Assembly: GCF_002086735.1 (NCBI RefSeq)
Contig: NZ_MVIJ01000012.1
Coordinates: forward strand, 1 to 64,000
Source: Mycobacterium scrofulaceum
Lineage (GTDB): Bacteria > Actinomycetota > Actinomycetes > Mycobacteriales > Mycobacteriaceae
Direction of reading: 5' to 3'
DNA: 64,000 nt
Shown: piece after piece, positions 8,910-18,800 of the stretch
How the letters are laid out: each line of letters opens with the position of its first letter
Position numbering within the stretch: position 1 is the first letter of the stretch
The notes under the pieces: model-generated
Database searches by the model: none
What the model was told of the DNA's origin: nothing
Seen by the model: only the letters and a program-made list of their open reading frames with translations
Translations under genes and position numbers: made by a program

Positions 8910-10337
8910 TCACGTTTTGACCGTCTCCCCCGCCGTAGTTTCCCGCGACGCCGCCGAGATCGACGCGTGCCGTCTCTGTGGTCGCACGTAGCGGGCCCAG
9001 ACCAGCAACGCCGCCACGACGTAACACGCCAGGAAGATGCAGAATGCCGGGGTTTCAGTGCCTTCGGCGTCATAGGACTGCCGCAGTGTCAGGTCGATTC
9101 CCACCCCGCCAAGCGCACCGAAGGCCCCGGCGAAACCGATCAGCGCCCCCGAACGGACCCGGGCCCAATGGTGACGTTCGCCGTTGTCGAGGCCAAGCGC
9201 ACGACCGCGCTCCTCGAAGACCGACGGGATCAGCTTGTACACCGCCCCTTTGGCCGCTCCGCAGAAGATGAACAGCGCGATGAAGCCGACGATGTAGCCC
9301 ACCATCGTCGGGCCCGTCGCTTCGGCTCTCCGATCCTCGGCGGCGTCCGCTTGCAGACTGACACCGACCAGCAGGGCACCGGCGACGATGGCGGCGACGA
9401 AGACGGTCAGCGTGACCCGGCCACCGCCGAATCGGTCGCTCACCTTGCCGCCGACTATTCGCGCCAGCGAGCCGAGCAGCGGCCCGATGAAGGCGATCTC
9501 GGCGGCGTGCAGCGCCGCCTGGCTGTGGGTTTCCCCCGCCGCCGTGAAGTTGTGCGCCAACACCTGGCCGAAGGCGAACGCGAAACCGAGGAACGACCCC
9601 GACGCGCACATGTAGCAGAACGAGATGGCCCAGGAGTCCGGCACCGAGATGATCGCGCGCAGGTTGTGCAGCGACAGGCCCGTGCGGTGCGCGACGACGT
9701 TGTCCATGAACAGCGCCGCGCCGATACCGCCGATCGCGAGCAGCACCAGGTAGATCGCGCACACCCAGTACGGCGCCTCATGCCCGGCGGTGGCCAGTAC
9801 CACCAGTCCGACGGCCTGAATGCTGGCCGACCCGAGGTTCGCCATCCCGCCGATGAGGCCGAGCGTGACCCCCTTGAGGCGTTGCGGGAACAGGCCGTCG
9901 ACTTTGGCCAGCGACGCCGAGTAGTTGCCGCCGCCCAGTCCGGTCAGCGCCGCGCACACCAGGTAGGGCCACAAGGGCAAACCGGGGTGGGCCAGCAGGA
10001 CAATCGCGCCGGCTGTCGGAATGAGCAGCACGGCCGCCGAGAACATGGTCCAGTTTCGCCCGCCGAACCAATTGGCGGCCATCGCGTAGGGGATGCGTGC
10101 CAGCCCACCCACCAGGGCGGCGACGGCCCCGATCAACAGCTTGTCGCCGGTGGAGAAGCCGTAAACCGACTCCGGCATGAACAGCACCATCACCGACCAG
10201 AGGTACCAAATCGAGAAGGCGACATGGACGTTCACGACCTGCCAGAAAAGGTTCCGGCGGGCGATGGCGCGGTTTCCGTTGTCCCAGGCCGCGGCGTCCT
10301 CTGGGTCCCAGACCGCGATGCGATGCGAACGCGCCAC
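8910..10337 (-). CDS. NarK-family (NNP) major facilitator transporter, copy 1
   Basis: A 475-aa 12-helix transporter of the nitrate/nitrite porter family. Evidence: LARIPYAMAANWFGGRNW with the substrate-binding arginine of the second helix, the nitrate-signature region TGLGGGNYSASLA, and a second signature SLARIVGGKVSDRFGGGRV. The GTG at 10337 was chosen because it aligns with the start of the paralogue and has the same AAAGGTA element 7 bases upstream; a longer frame to 10607 adds a low-complexity leader. It lies 82 bases upstream of cysC on the same strand. The family moves nitrate or nitrite, but the neighbours are sulfate-activation genes, so another oxyanion cannot be excluded. Confidence 0.85.
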   Translation of the reverse strand: MARSHRIAVWDPEDAAAWDNGNRAIARRNLFWQVVNVHVAFSIWYLWSVMVLFMPESVYGFSTGDKLLIGAVAALVGGLARIPYAMAANWFGGRNWTMFSAAVLLIPTAGAIVLLAHPGLPLWPYLVCAALTGLGGGNYSASLAKVDGLFPQRLKGVTLGLIGGMANLGSASIQAVGLVVLATAGHEAPYWVCAIYLVLLAIGGIGAALFMDNVVAHRTGLSLHNLRAIISVPDSWAISFCYMCASGSFLGFAFAFGQVLAHNFTAAGETHSQAALHAAEIAFIGPLLGSLARIVGGKVSDRFGGGRVTLTVFVAAIVAGALLVGVSLQADAAEDRRAEATGPTMVGYIVGFIALFIFCGAAKGAVYKLIPSVFEERGRALGLDNGERHHWARVRSGALIGFAGAFGALGGVGIDLTLRQSYDAEGTETPAFCIFLACYVVAALLVWARYVRPQRRHASISAASRETTAGETVKT

Positions 10338-10760
10338 GCGATATCTACCTTTCGCCGACGATGCTGTCGCGCCCCCGACCCCGCCGCCCTGAGAACTCAG
10401 GGAGTCCGGCGCGGTCAGGTTCGTCAACAACTCAGTGCTTGCCAACCCGGACAGCGCGCGGCCGTTGGGCTTTGGGCGCAGAGCCGGCCGTTCGCAGGTA
10501 TCTGCGAAACCTGAACGGCCACTCGTCGCCCTCCACGTCACGTACGACCGCACGCCTTGCCAGCCGGCGGTGCTGAACCTTCCGCAGGAACCGTCGGCCG
10601 CCGACATTGACAGCCAGTTGCGGCTTATCCCACGCCTCCTCCATCGAGTAAAACGCCGGTGCGGCCACTTTACAACTTAAGATGGTCAACTTACAGGAGA
10701 TTTACAGACAAAGGTGAGCCGTCGCCCCCTGCCGGTCGACTCAGGGACCCGGATTGGGCC
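10338..10760. other. Long spacer between the two NarK-like genes
   Basis: Some 420 bases without a convincing gene. The right part (10660-10710) is AT-rich and holds the TTACA repeats described separately. The rest is ordinary high-GC sequence. Confidence 0.6.
10667..10707. promoter_or_regulatory. TTACA direct repeats with 21- and 11-bp spacing (PhoP-box-like)
   Basis: On the plus strand TTACA occurs at 10670, 10691 and 10702. The last two form TTACAGG-AGAT-TTACAGA, a 7-4-7 direct repeat of 11-bp period, compared with the published M. tuberculosis PhoP pattern TCACAGC-N4-TCACAGC (5 of 7 matches in each half). On the minus strand a -10 (TAAAGT, 10672-10667) sits 17 bases beyond TGTAAG of the repeat, consistent with a promoter for the NarK-like copy 1. 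Regulator identity is inference. Confidence 0.35.
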
Positions 10761-12242
10761 TCACGAACGCGCCACCCGCGCGTCGGCGGATTGGTCACGG
10801 TGGATCCCCCGCGCCGCCACCAGCGACATGGAAGCCGGCCCTTCCGGGGGGGCGACTTCGTGGCCGGGCGGCACCGGGCCGGGCGCGGGCATGGTCCGCG
10901 GTCGCGCGTAGCGCACCCAGGCCAGGACAGCGGCCGCGACGTAGCACACCAGGAAGATCCAATACGCGGGCGTCTCGGTACCCGCGCTGTCGTAGGACTG
11001 CCGCAGGGCCAGGTTGATTCCCACGCCGCCGAGCGCGCCGAACGCACCGGCGAAACCGATCAAGGTTCCAGATCGGATCCGCGCCCACTGCCTGCGTTCG
11101 GTGTCGCCGAGATTGCGCTCCCGGCTGCGCTCGTCGAAGACCGAAGGGATCAGCTTGTACACCGAGCCCTTGCCCGCGCCCGAAAAGATGAACAGTGCGA
11201 TGAAGCCGACGATGTAGCCCACCATGGTGAACAGCGTCACCGGCTTCCCCGCGCCGCGGGTCAGGTCGTCGTGGGTGCTGACCGCGACCAGAAACCCGCC
11301 GCCCACGATCATGCACACCAACAGCGCCACACTGACGCGGCCGCCACCGAAGCGGTCGCTCAACTTGCCGCCGGCCACCCGCGCCACCGATCCCAGCAGC
11401 GGTCCCGCGAAGGCGACCTCGGCCGCGTGCAGCGCCGCCTGGGCGTGGCTTTGCCCACTGACGAAAAAGTTGTGTTGGAGCACCTGGCCGAAGGCGAAGG
11501 CGAAGCCGAGAAACGAACCCGAGCAACACAGGTAGAGGAACGCGATGCCCCAGGAGTCGGGGACCCGCAACACCTCTTTGAGGTGGCTCATGTCGATGCG
11601 GTAATGCAGGTTGTCCATGAACAGCGCCGCACCGAGCCCGGCGACGGCCAGCAGCACCAGGTATATCGCGCACACCCAGTACGGCGCCTCGTGTCCCGCC
11701 GTGGCCAGTACGAACAGGCCCACGGCCTGGATGACCGCCGACCCGAGATTCGCGATCCCGCCGGTGAGGCCCAGCGCGAAGCCCTTGAGCCGCTGCGGGA
11801 AGAACGCCTCGGCGGTGGACAGCGAGGCCGAGTAGTTGGCACCACCCAATCCGGTCAGGGCGGCGCAGATCAGGTACGGCCACAACGGCAGCCCCGGATG
11901 GTTCAGGAGCACAATGGTTCCCGCGGTGGGAATCAGCAGTATGGCCGACGAGAACATCGCCCAGTTGCGCCCGCCAAACCGGGCACCCGCCATCGCGTAG
12001 GGGATGCGCGCGACCGCCCCGACCAACGACGCCGTGGCCCCCATCAGCAGCTTGTCTCCGGTCGAGAAGCCGTAAGTCGACACCGGCATGAACAGCACCA
12101 TCACCGACCAGAGGTACCAAATGGAGAAGGCGACGTGCGCGGTGGCGATCGACCAGATCAGGTTGCGGCGGGCGATGGCGCTGTTGCCGACGTCCCACGC
12201 GGCGACATCCTCTGGGTCCCAGTCCGGGATGCGTTGCGTCAT
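10761..12242 (-). CDS. NarK-family (NNP) major facilitator transporter, copy 2
   Basis: A 493-aa paralogue of the adjacent downstream transporter. It shares HVAFSIWYLWSVMVLFMP, ARIPYAM.GARFGGRNWAMF, TGLGGANYSASLS and ARVAGGKLSDRFGGGRV. The similarity is high over the whole length, indicating tandem duplication. The ATG at 12242 has AAAGGTAA eight bases upstream, the same arrangement as copy 1; a start at 12260 is possible but has no ribosome site. Nitrate import or nitrite export would be the family role. It may serve the narGHJI operon 25 kb away, but it lies with the sulfate-activation genes. It is divergent from the first PPE-SVP gene across a 1-kb spacer. Confidence 0.85.
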   Translation of the reverse strand: MTQRIPDWDPEDVAAWDVGNSAIARRNLIWSIATAHVAFSIWYLWSVMVLFMPVSTYGFSTGDKLLMGATASLVGAVARIPYAMAGARFGGRNWAMFSSAILLIPTAGTIVLLNHPGLPLWPYLICAALTGLGGANYSASLSTAEAFFPQRLKGFALGLTGGIANLGSAVIQAVGLFVLATAGHEAPYWVCAIYLVLLAVAGLGAALFMDNLHYRIDMSHLKEVLRVPDSWGIAFLYLCCSGSFLGFAFAFGQVLQHNFFVSGQSHAQAALHAAEVAFAGPLLGSVARVAGGKLSDRFGGGRVSVALLVCMIVGGGFLVAVSTHDDLTRGAGKPVTLFTMVGYIVGFIALFIFSGAGKGSVYKLIPSVFDERSRERNLGDTERRQWARIRSGTLIGFAGAFGALGGVGINLALRQSYDSAGTETPAYWIFLVCYVAAAVLAWVRYARPRTMPAPGPVPPGHEVAPPEGPASMSLVAARGIHRDQSADARVARS

Positions 12243-13306
12243 GCGTGAGTTACCTTTCACCGGTCACGCCGACCGCCATCGCGCTCCGTGGCGGTCGGTT
12301 CCATTGGGACGATTGCCGATTCAGCAGCGCGAGGTCGAACTCGATTCGTTGTCAGTCCTTTTCGCGTTGTCCTCACGTGCGCGAGGCCACTCGGCCGTGA
12401 ACGCCCGCGATTGGCCGGCCGCGCGTTGAGTCAACTTTCGATGGAACCGTCGACGTCAGCGGTGACGCACAATTGAAGCGGTTCCATCAACGTCGCGCGC
12501 CGCCGCCCACCGGTACGTTCCGGGTGGCAACGCGCTATGGCCAACCGACCGCCAGTCAAATCGAAAAGCGCGCGTTCGACAACTCGAATCACTCACTTTC
12601 AGGACATTTCCAGCCAACCTCACCGATATGTCCAGTTACCCACGGCCCCAAACGAATTTATACAGTGTCCTCCGTGAAAAAAGCCCCGGCTTCGACACAT
12701 CGACGGAACGGACACGGCCAATCCGGGCACGTGAAGCCGGCGCCGGCAAGACGCTCCACCAGGCGGGTCAGCGGCCACCTTGTTGCCGGCACCGGGGAGC
12801 CCCCGCCGGCACCGCTCACCAGATGGTTTGCTGCCGCGGCCGGCGTCGCAACAACGGTGACCGATCGAAACCGTGCCACTGCGAGCGAAGCATGCGGTCG
12901 GCGGTCGCCATACCGGCGACGCGCATATCTGGACGTACCGGTGAAGTTAGCTGGAAATCTCCTGTACATCAACGATTTCGCGTTGCCGAATGCGCGCAAT
13001 TCGGTTTGACTGCGAAATAGGCAAACCACGTTGCTAATGCGGCAGTTCCGCAATTGGCAAGGCGCGATAGCCCCCGGGACCGCCATAATTCGCAGTCATC
13101 GCCGACGGCCGAAGGCCCCCGGAACAATGCAGTCCATTTGTGCGGCGGCCGCGACGCGAAGGACAACTGGCCATTCATTTGGTCCTGGCCAGGCCCGCGT
13201 CCGCCGTGTCGGCCGAGTTCTTTGGCATCCCGCGATCTCGGCCGATCCGCCGGCCCGAACGCGCCGCGGATTCGCCGCCCGCGCGCGGCTGACGAAGGGG
13301 GACCAT
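12243..13306. other. 1-kb intergenic region between NarK copy 2 and the PPE pair
   Basis: No convincing gene. The open frame at 12473-13009 lacks a ribosome site, and its composition (many Arg, Pro, Ser, no recognisable motif) argues against coding. The region carries three copies of CGGTTCCAT. It also has two elements sharing T(A/T)CAGGA(G/C)ATTTCCAGC, on opposite strands, at about 12598-12614 and 12950-12967. Base composition is less GC-rich than flanking genes. It presumably holds the divergent promoters of the transporter and PPE genes. Confidence 0.6.
12440..12488. promoter_or_regulatory. Inverted repeat GATGGAACCG / CGGTTCCATC
   Basis: Perfect 10-bp arms at 12440-12449 and 12479-12488 are separated by 29 bases. 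A further copy, CGGTTCCAT, is at 12296-12304, close to the start of the NarK-like copy 2. Three occurrences of a 9-mer within 200 non-coding bases suggest binding sites for one regulator; none can be named. Confidence 0.4.
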
Positions 13307-14515
13307 ATGCTCGACTACGGGGCACTGCCGCCCGAGATCAATTCCGGCCGAATGTATTCGGGTCCCGGGTCCGGACCCATGCTGGCGGCGGCCGCGGCGT
13401 GGGACGTCTTGGCCAACGGGCTGGAATCTGCCTCGCGCGGGTACACCTCGGCGCTGGCGCAATTGCAGGGCGAAAGTTGGTCTGGCGGTGCGTCGACGGC
13501 GATGGCCGGCGCGGCCGCGCCCTATGTGGCGTGGGTGACCGACGCGGGCGTGCAGGCCGAAGAGGCCGCAAGCCAGGCAAGGGCGGCCGCGGCGGCCTTC
13601 GAGGCCGCCTTCGGCGCCACCGTGCCGCCGGCACTCGTGGCGGCCAACCGCGCCCAGCTGCGGGCGCTGGTGGCGACGAACGTGTTCGGGCAGAACACCG
13701 CGATGATCGGGGCGACCGAGTCCGCGTACGAACAGATGTGGGCGCAAGACGCCGCCGCGATGTACGGCTACGCCGGGTCCTCGTCGGCCGCGACGACGCT
13801 GCGGCAATTCACCCAGCCTCCGCAGACCACCAACGCCGGCGCGCAATCCGCTCAGACCGCGGCGGTCGGCCAGGCCACGGGCACCTCGGCCACCGGGAGC
13901 GCCCAGGGCGCCCTGTCGCGACTGACATCGGCTGTGCCGCAGCAGTTGCAGGCCCTTGCGTCGGGGGGCGCGGCGGGCTCCTCGGCAGGCCCCACCTCAG
14001 CCGGGTCCTCAGTACTGACCGCATTCAGCAATTTCAACACCCTTACCGGCCCGGCGGGCCTGGCCTCCAACTTCAGTCGCACCAGCACCTCGGCGATGAG
14101 CGGCTACACGGGGATATACCGGTCTTCCATCCAAGCCGGTAAAGATGCCGCCAAGGCGGCGGCCACCCCCGCCATCAGCGGCGAGGCGGCGGCGTTGACT
14201 TCCGCCGGCCCGCGACCTCCGGTGCTCGCGACCACGGGCAATGCCACGGCGGTGGGGAGACTGTCCGTTCCGCAGACCTGGGCGACCACGAATCCGGCGG
14301 CCGTCACGGTTGCCGACGCGCACTGGCTGTCCGACACCGAACTCGACGGTGGGCCGTCCTGGCACGAAGGGCCGCCGACCAACATGTTCAACGGGGTGCC
14401 GGCAACGAGTGCCGGGGCATCGTCTTCCGGGCTGTTGTCACGTCCCTCGGTCAACAACGTGTTGCGGGTGACGCCACGCCAATTCAAGATGCCGCGCCCT
14501 TCGGCGGGCGGCTAG
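13307..14515 (+). CDS. PPE family protein, PPE-SVP type, copy 1
   Basis: A 402-aa protein. The start at 13307 gives the family N-terminus [19 protein letters not shown], with AAGGGGG about six bases upstream. The PPE helical domain spans roughly residues 1-175 and contains SWSGG (WxG) near 64. The C-terminal part has [10 protein letters not shown], the SVP signature, near residue 322, and ends with the basic FKMPRP. PPE proteins of this group are exported through ESX systems, usually as a heterodimer with a PE protein; no PE gene lies in this window, so the partner must be encoded elsewhere. It is followed 95 bases later by a close paralogue on the same strand. Confidence 0.92.
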   Translation: MLDYGALPPEINSGRMYSGPGSGPMLAAAAAWDVLANGLESASRGYTSALAQLQGESWSGGASTAMAGAAAPYVAWVTDAGVQAEEAASQARAAAAAFEAAFGATVPPALVAANRAQLRALVATNVFGQNTAMIGATESAYEQMWAQDAAAMYGYAGSSSAATTLRQFTQPPQTTNAGAQSAQTAAVGQATGTSATGSAQGALSRLTSAVPQQLQALASGGAAGSSAGPTSAGSSVLTAFSNFNTLTGPAGLASNFSRTSTSAMSGYTGIYRSSIQAGKDAAKAAATPAISGEAAALTSAGPRPPVLATTGNATAVGRLSVPQTWATTNPAAVTVADAHWLSDTELDGGPSWHEGPPTNMFNGVPATSAGASSSGLLSRPSVNNVLRVTPRQFKMPRPSAGG

Positions 14516-14610
14516 CTGCGATTCGCGCCCGCCAGCGCACACAGAACCGCAAATCATTCGTTGCGCGAGGTCCGCGCGACGGTTGACACCCGGCCAGGAA
14601 AGGGACTTGG

Positions 14611-15795
14611 ATGCTTGATTTCGGGGCGCTTCCGCCCGAAATCAACTCGGCACGAATGTATTCGGGCCCGGGCGCGGGGCCGCTGATGGCGGCCGCGGCG
14701 GCCTGGGACGCGCTGGCCGCGCAGCTGGAATCGTATGCGGTCGGTTACTCCTCGGCGGTAGCTGACTTGAGCCAAAGCTGGTCGGGCGGCGCGGCGTTGG
14801 CGATGTCGACCGCCGCCGCGCCGTATGTGGCGTGGGCGTCGGCGACGATGGCGCTCGCCGAGCAATCGGCGGCCCAGGCCCGGGCGGCGGCGGGCGCGTA
14901 CGAGGCGGCATTCGCCGCGACGGTGCCTCCGCCGATGATCGCCGCCAACCGCGCGCGGCTGGCGATTCTGGTCGCCACCAATTTCTTCGGCCAGAACACG
15001 CCGGCGATCGCGGCGACCGAACTCGAATACGCCGAGATGTGGGCGCAGGACGCCGCTGCGATGTACGGGTACGCCGCGTCCGCTGCTGCCGCGACCGCGC
15101 TGACGCCGTTCGCCCCGCCGCCGCATACCACGAGCGAAGCCGGGCAATCCGGTCAGGCGGCCGCGGTCGCCCAAGCCACGGGCACCTCGACCGCAGGACA
15201 CGCCCAGACGACGGTGGCAGGGCTGGCGCCCACCGTTTCGCAACAGCTGCAGACACTTTCGACAGGGGGCGCTTCGAGCCCGGGTACCTCGCCGGCGTCC
15301 ACCTCCGCGGGGTCGTCGGTGCTCAACGCATTCAGTAACTTCAACACTCTGACTGGACCGGCGAATCTCGGCGCCGCCTTCAGCCGTACAGAAACGTCGG
15401 GCATGAGCGGCGGGACGGGCCTCTACCGCTCCGACATCCAATCCGACTCTGCCGGCGTCCCCGTTCCCCGGGTCACCACGGTCGGCGCGCAGACGGCAGG
15501 CTCGGCGGGCCTGCGCGGTCCGGTGCTTGCGGACGCGGGCAGGGCGGTGCCGATCGGCAAGCTGTCGGTCCCGCAGAACTGGGTGACGGCCAGCCCCGCC
15601 AGCGGCCCGGGCAACGGCCCAATGCCGCTGCCGGAAGCCGGCTTTCGTGCGACGCCCCCGTCCGAGGCCCACTCGCCCGCGAGCACGTTGGGCGGTCTAC
15701 CGCCTGCGCGGCCTGGGCAGGGAGCCACCGGGGTGCCCGTCCTGCGCAACGGGCGGCGCGCTTTCAAGATGCCCCGCCCGACTTTCGGCGGCTGA
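14611..15795 (+). CDS. PPE family protein, PPE-SVP type, copy 2
   Basis: A 394-aa paralogue of the preceding gene. It has the same architecture: [19 protein letters not shown] at the N-terminus, SWSGG, a Thr/Ser/Gly-rich middle ([14 protein letters not shown]), [10 protein letters not shown] near residue 320, and a [10 protein letters not shown] tail shared with copy 1. An AGGAAAGGGA element precedes the ATG. The two genes are a tandem duplication and probably one transcript. The gene converges on the polyketide synthase, with stops 17 bases apart. Surface or outer-membrane location is likely from the family; a link to lipid export from the adjacent synthase is speculative. Confidence 0.92.
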   Translation: MLDFGALPPEINSARMYSGPGAGPLMAAAAAWDALAAQLESYAVGYSSAVADLSQSWSGGAALAMSTAAAPYVAWASATMALAEQSAAQARAAAGAYEAAFAATVPPPMIAANRARLAILVATNFFGQNTPAIAATELEYAEMWAQDAAAMYGYAASAAAATALTPFAPPPHTTSEAGQSGQAAAVAQATGTSTAGHAQTTVAGLAPTVSQQLQTLSTGGASSPGTSPASTSAGSSVLNAFSNFNTLTGPANLGAAFSRTETSGMSGGTGLYRSDIQSDSAGVPVPRVTTVGAQTAGSAGLRGPVLADAGRAVPIGKLSVPQNWVTASPASGPGNGPMPLPEAGFRATPPSEAHSPASTLGGLPPARPGQGATGVPVLRNGRRAFKMPRPTFGG

Positions 15796-15812
15796 CCGGC
15801 TCCCCCGGCCGG

Positions 15813-18800
15813 TCACGACGCGGACGGCGCGACCTCCGAAGCGGCCAGTTCGTCGCACAGATGGTCCGCCAAATCGCGAACCGTGGTGATCTTGGTGGGG
15901 CTGACCCGCACCCCGGTTTCGGTTTCGATGCGGGTTCGCAACTCCAAATTGCCCAGCGAGTCCAGCCCATAGTCGGACAACGGGCGATCGGGATCGATTG
16001 TGCGCCGCAGCAATAGGCTGATCTGGCCGGACACCAGCCGGCGGATCGCGCTCGGCCATTCCTCGCGGGGCAGCGCCCCCAATTCGGCCAGGAACTTGCC
16101 CGTGTCGGGCCTGCCCTGGCCCATCGATCCGAACGCCTCGGCGAAGCGGCTGCGTTGCGCGAACGAGGTCAGCCAGGGCGTTCCCACGATCGGCGCGTAG
16201 CCGGAGTAGGGGCGGTCGTAGCGCAGCAGCGACTCGAAGGCGTGGTAGCCCTCCGCCGGAGTGATCGCGATGCCGGCGTCTTCCGCCAGGGCCGTGGCAC
16301 GGCCGACTTCCGACCATGCGCCCCAGGCGATCGCGCAACCCGGCAATCCTTGGGTGCGCCGCCAGAAAGCGAACGCGTCCAGCCAACTGTTGGCCGCGGC
16401 GTACGCGCCCTGGCCCGGGGAGCCGACCAGGGCGGCGGCCGAGGAGAACGTGCAGAACCAGTCCAGCGGCTGCCCGTCGGTTCCCTCTGCCAAGGCCCGA
16501 TGCAGGTTCCAGGCCCCGTAAACCTTCGGCGCCCAGCACCGGTCGATGAGCTCGTCGGTGATGTTGGTCAGCGTGGCGTCCTCGACGACCGCCGCGGCGT
16601 GCAACACCCCGCGCACCGGCAGACCCGTCGCCGCCGCGCACGCCACCAGGCGTTCGGCCGTGGCCGGTTCGGCGATGTCGCCACACTCGACCGCGATGTC
16701 GGCCCCGGCCGCCCGGAGGCGCTCAATCGCGACGCGCGCCTGGTCGTTCGGTGCCGAGCGGGAGTTGAGCACGATCCGCCCGGTACCTCGGGCCGCCATC
16801 TCGCCGGCCAAGAACAGCCCCAGCCCGCCGATGCCACCGGTGACGATGTAGGCGCCGTCGGCGCGGAACGGGTGGACGTCCTCCGGGGGGACCGCGGCCA
16901 CGCTGCGCCCCGCGCGCGGCACGTCGAGCACCACCTTGCCGGTGTGCCCGGCCGCACCGACCAGGCGGACTGCGGCGGCGGCGTCGTGGATCGGGTAGTG
17001 CGTGGTCCGCGGCATCGGCAGCTCGCCCTCGGCCGTCCGTTGGTACACGGTGGTCAACAGGCGGCGGACCGTCTGCGGGTGGCTGAACGTCAGCAACCCC
17101 AGATCGACCGCGAACAGAGACAGGTTGCGGCGGAACGGAAAAAGCCCGAGGTGGTTGTCGCGGTAGATGTCCCGCTTGCCCAGCTCGACGAACCGCCCGC
17201 CGAAGGCCAGCAACTCGATTCCGGCGCGCTGGGCGGCACCCGGCAGCGAGTTGAGCACGACGTCGACGCCGTATCCGCCGGTGTCACGGCGGATCTCGTC
17301 GGCGAACGCCGCGCTGCGCGAGTCGTAGACGTGCTCGACCCCCATGTCCCGCAGCAATTGCCGGCGCTGCGGGCTGCCCGCGGTCGCGAAGATCTGGCAA
17401 CCCGCGGCGCGGGCGATCGCGATCGCCGCCTGTCCGACGCCCCCGGTGCCGGAGTGGATGAGCACTTTGTCGGACGGCGCGATGCGGGCCAGGTCGTGCA
17501 GGCCGTACCAGGCGGTCGCCGCGGCGGTGGGCACCGCTGCGGCGTCGTCCAGCGCCATGCCGGCCGGCAGCGTCACGGCGTGCCGGGCTTCGGCGATGAC
17601 GAAGGTGCCCCAGCAGCCGTTTCGGGACATGCCGCCGACGCGATCGCCGACCTCGTGCTCGGTGACATCCGGCCCGACGGCCGTCACCACGCCGGCGAAG
17701 TCGCCACCCAACTGCTGCTGATAGCCCTCGAAGGTGGGATAGCGACCGAAGGCGACCAGCACGTCGGCGAAGTTGACGGTGGACGCGGCGACCGCGACCT
17801 CGATCTCCCCGGGTCCGGGCGGGACGCGGTCGAACGCGACGAACTCCAGCGATTCCAGGTCGCCGGGCGCGCGGACCTGCAGGCGCATGCCGTCCCGGTC
17901 GTGGTCGACGACCGTGGTCCTCCGTTCGGCCGGACGCAGCGGGCCGGGCCGCAGCCGCGCGGTGTACCACTGCCCGTGCCGCCACCCGGTCTCGTCCTCC
18001 TCCGATCCGCTCTTCAACTGCGCTGCAACGCTTTCGGGTTCGGTGACCGCGTCGACGTCGACCTGGGTGACGCTCAGATGCGGGTGCTCGGAATCGATCA
18101 CCCGCAGCAGCCCGCGCAGCCCGGTCTGCTCCAGGTTGGCCACGTCCCCGGCGACCACGTTCGCGGCGTTCCGGGTCACCACGAAAAGTCGGGGCGATTC
18201 GCCGGGCAGCTCGGAGAGCTCCCGGGCGACCGTCACGAGGTGGGACACGTAGTCGCGCCCGCGCCGTGCCTCGTCGGCGCCGCCGACCCGCTCCGCGGTC
18301 ACCACGACGACACCCGTCAGGCCCTTGAGCGGGCCGTGCCCATTCGACGCGGCCGGGCCGTTGCCGCTCAGCAGCGTGCGCAGCTGACCGGTGCCCGCCG
18401 ACCCGAGCGGCACCGACACGGTGGTGCATTGCGCGCCATCGGCATTCAACGCCTCGCTCAGTCGCGCCGGCAACGGGTCCGTCGCCTCGCACGCGCTCAG
18501 TAGCAGCCACGAGCCGGGCACCGCCCGCGCCGGGTCGGGCAGTTGGCGCGGCTCCCACTCGATGGTCAACAACCGCTCGTTGAGCAGCTTCTGCGCCCGC
18601 TCGTGCTCGGACACCCCGCCGGCCAGCCGCAGCCCCTCGACGGTCAGCAGGACGGTGCCCGACTGGTCCAGCACGTCGAGGTCCGCCTCACACTCGCCGG
18701 CGCGAGACGACGTCACCCGGGCCAGACAGTATTGCGCGTTCCGCGTCGAGGAATAGCTGCGCAGCCGCCGCACGCCCACCGGCAGCAGCAGGCCGCCGGC

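Noticed and set aside
12473-13009. 178-codon plus-strand frame in the NarK-PPE spacer
   Set aside because: No ribosome site and no recognisable motif, with a composition unlike the neighbouring genes.
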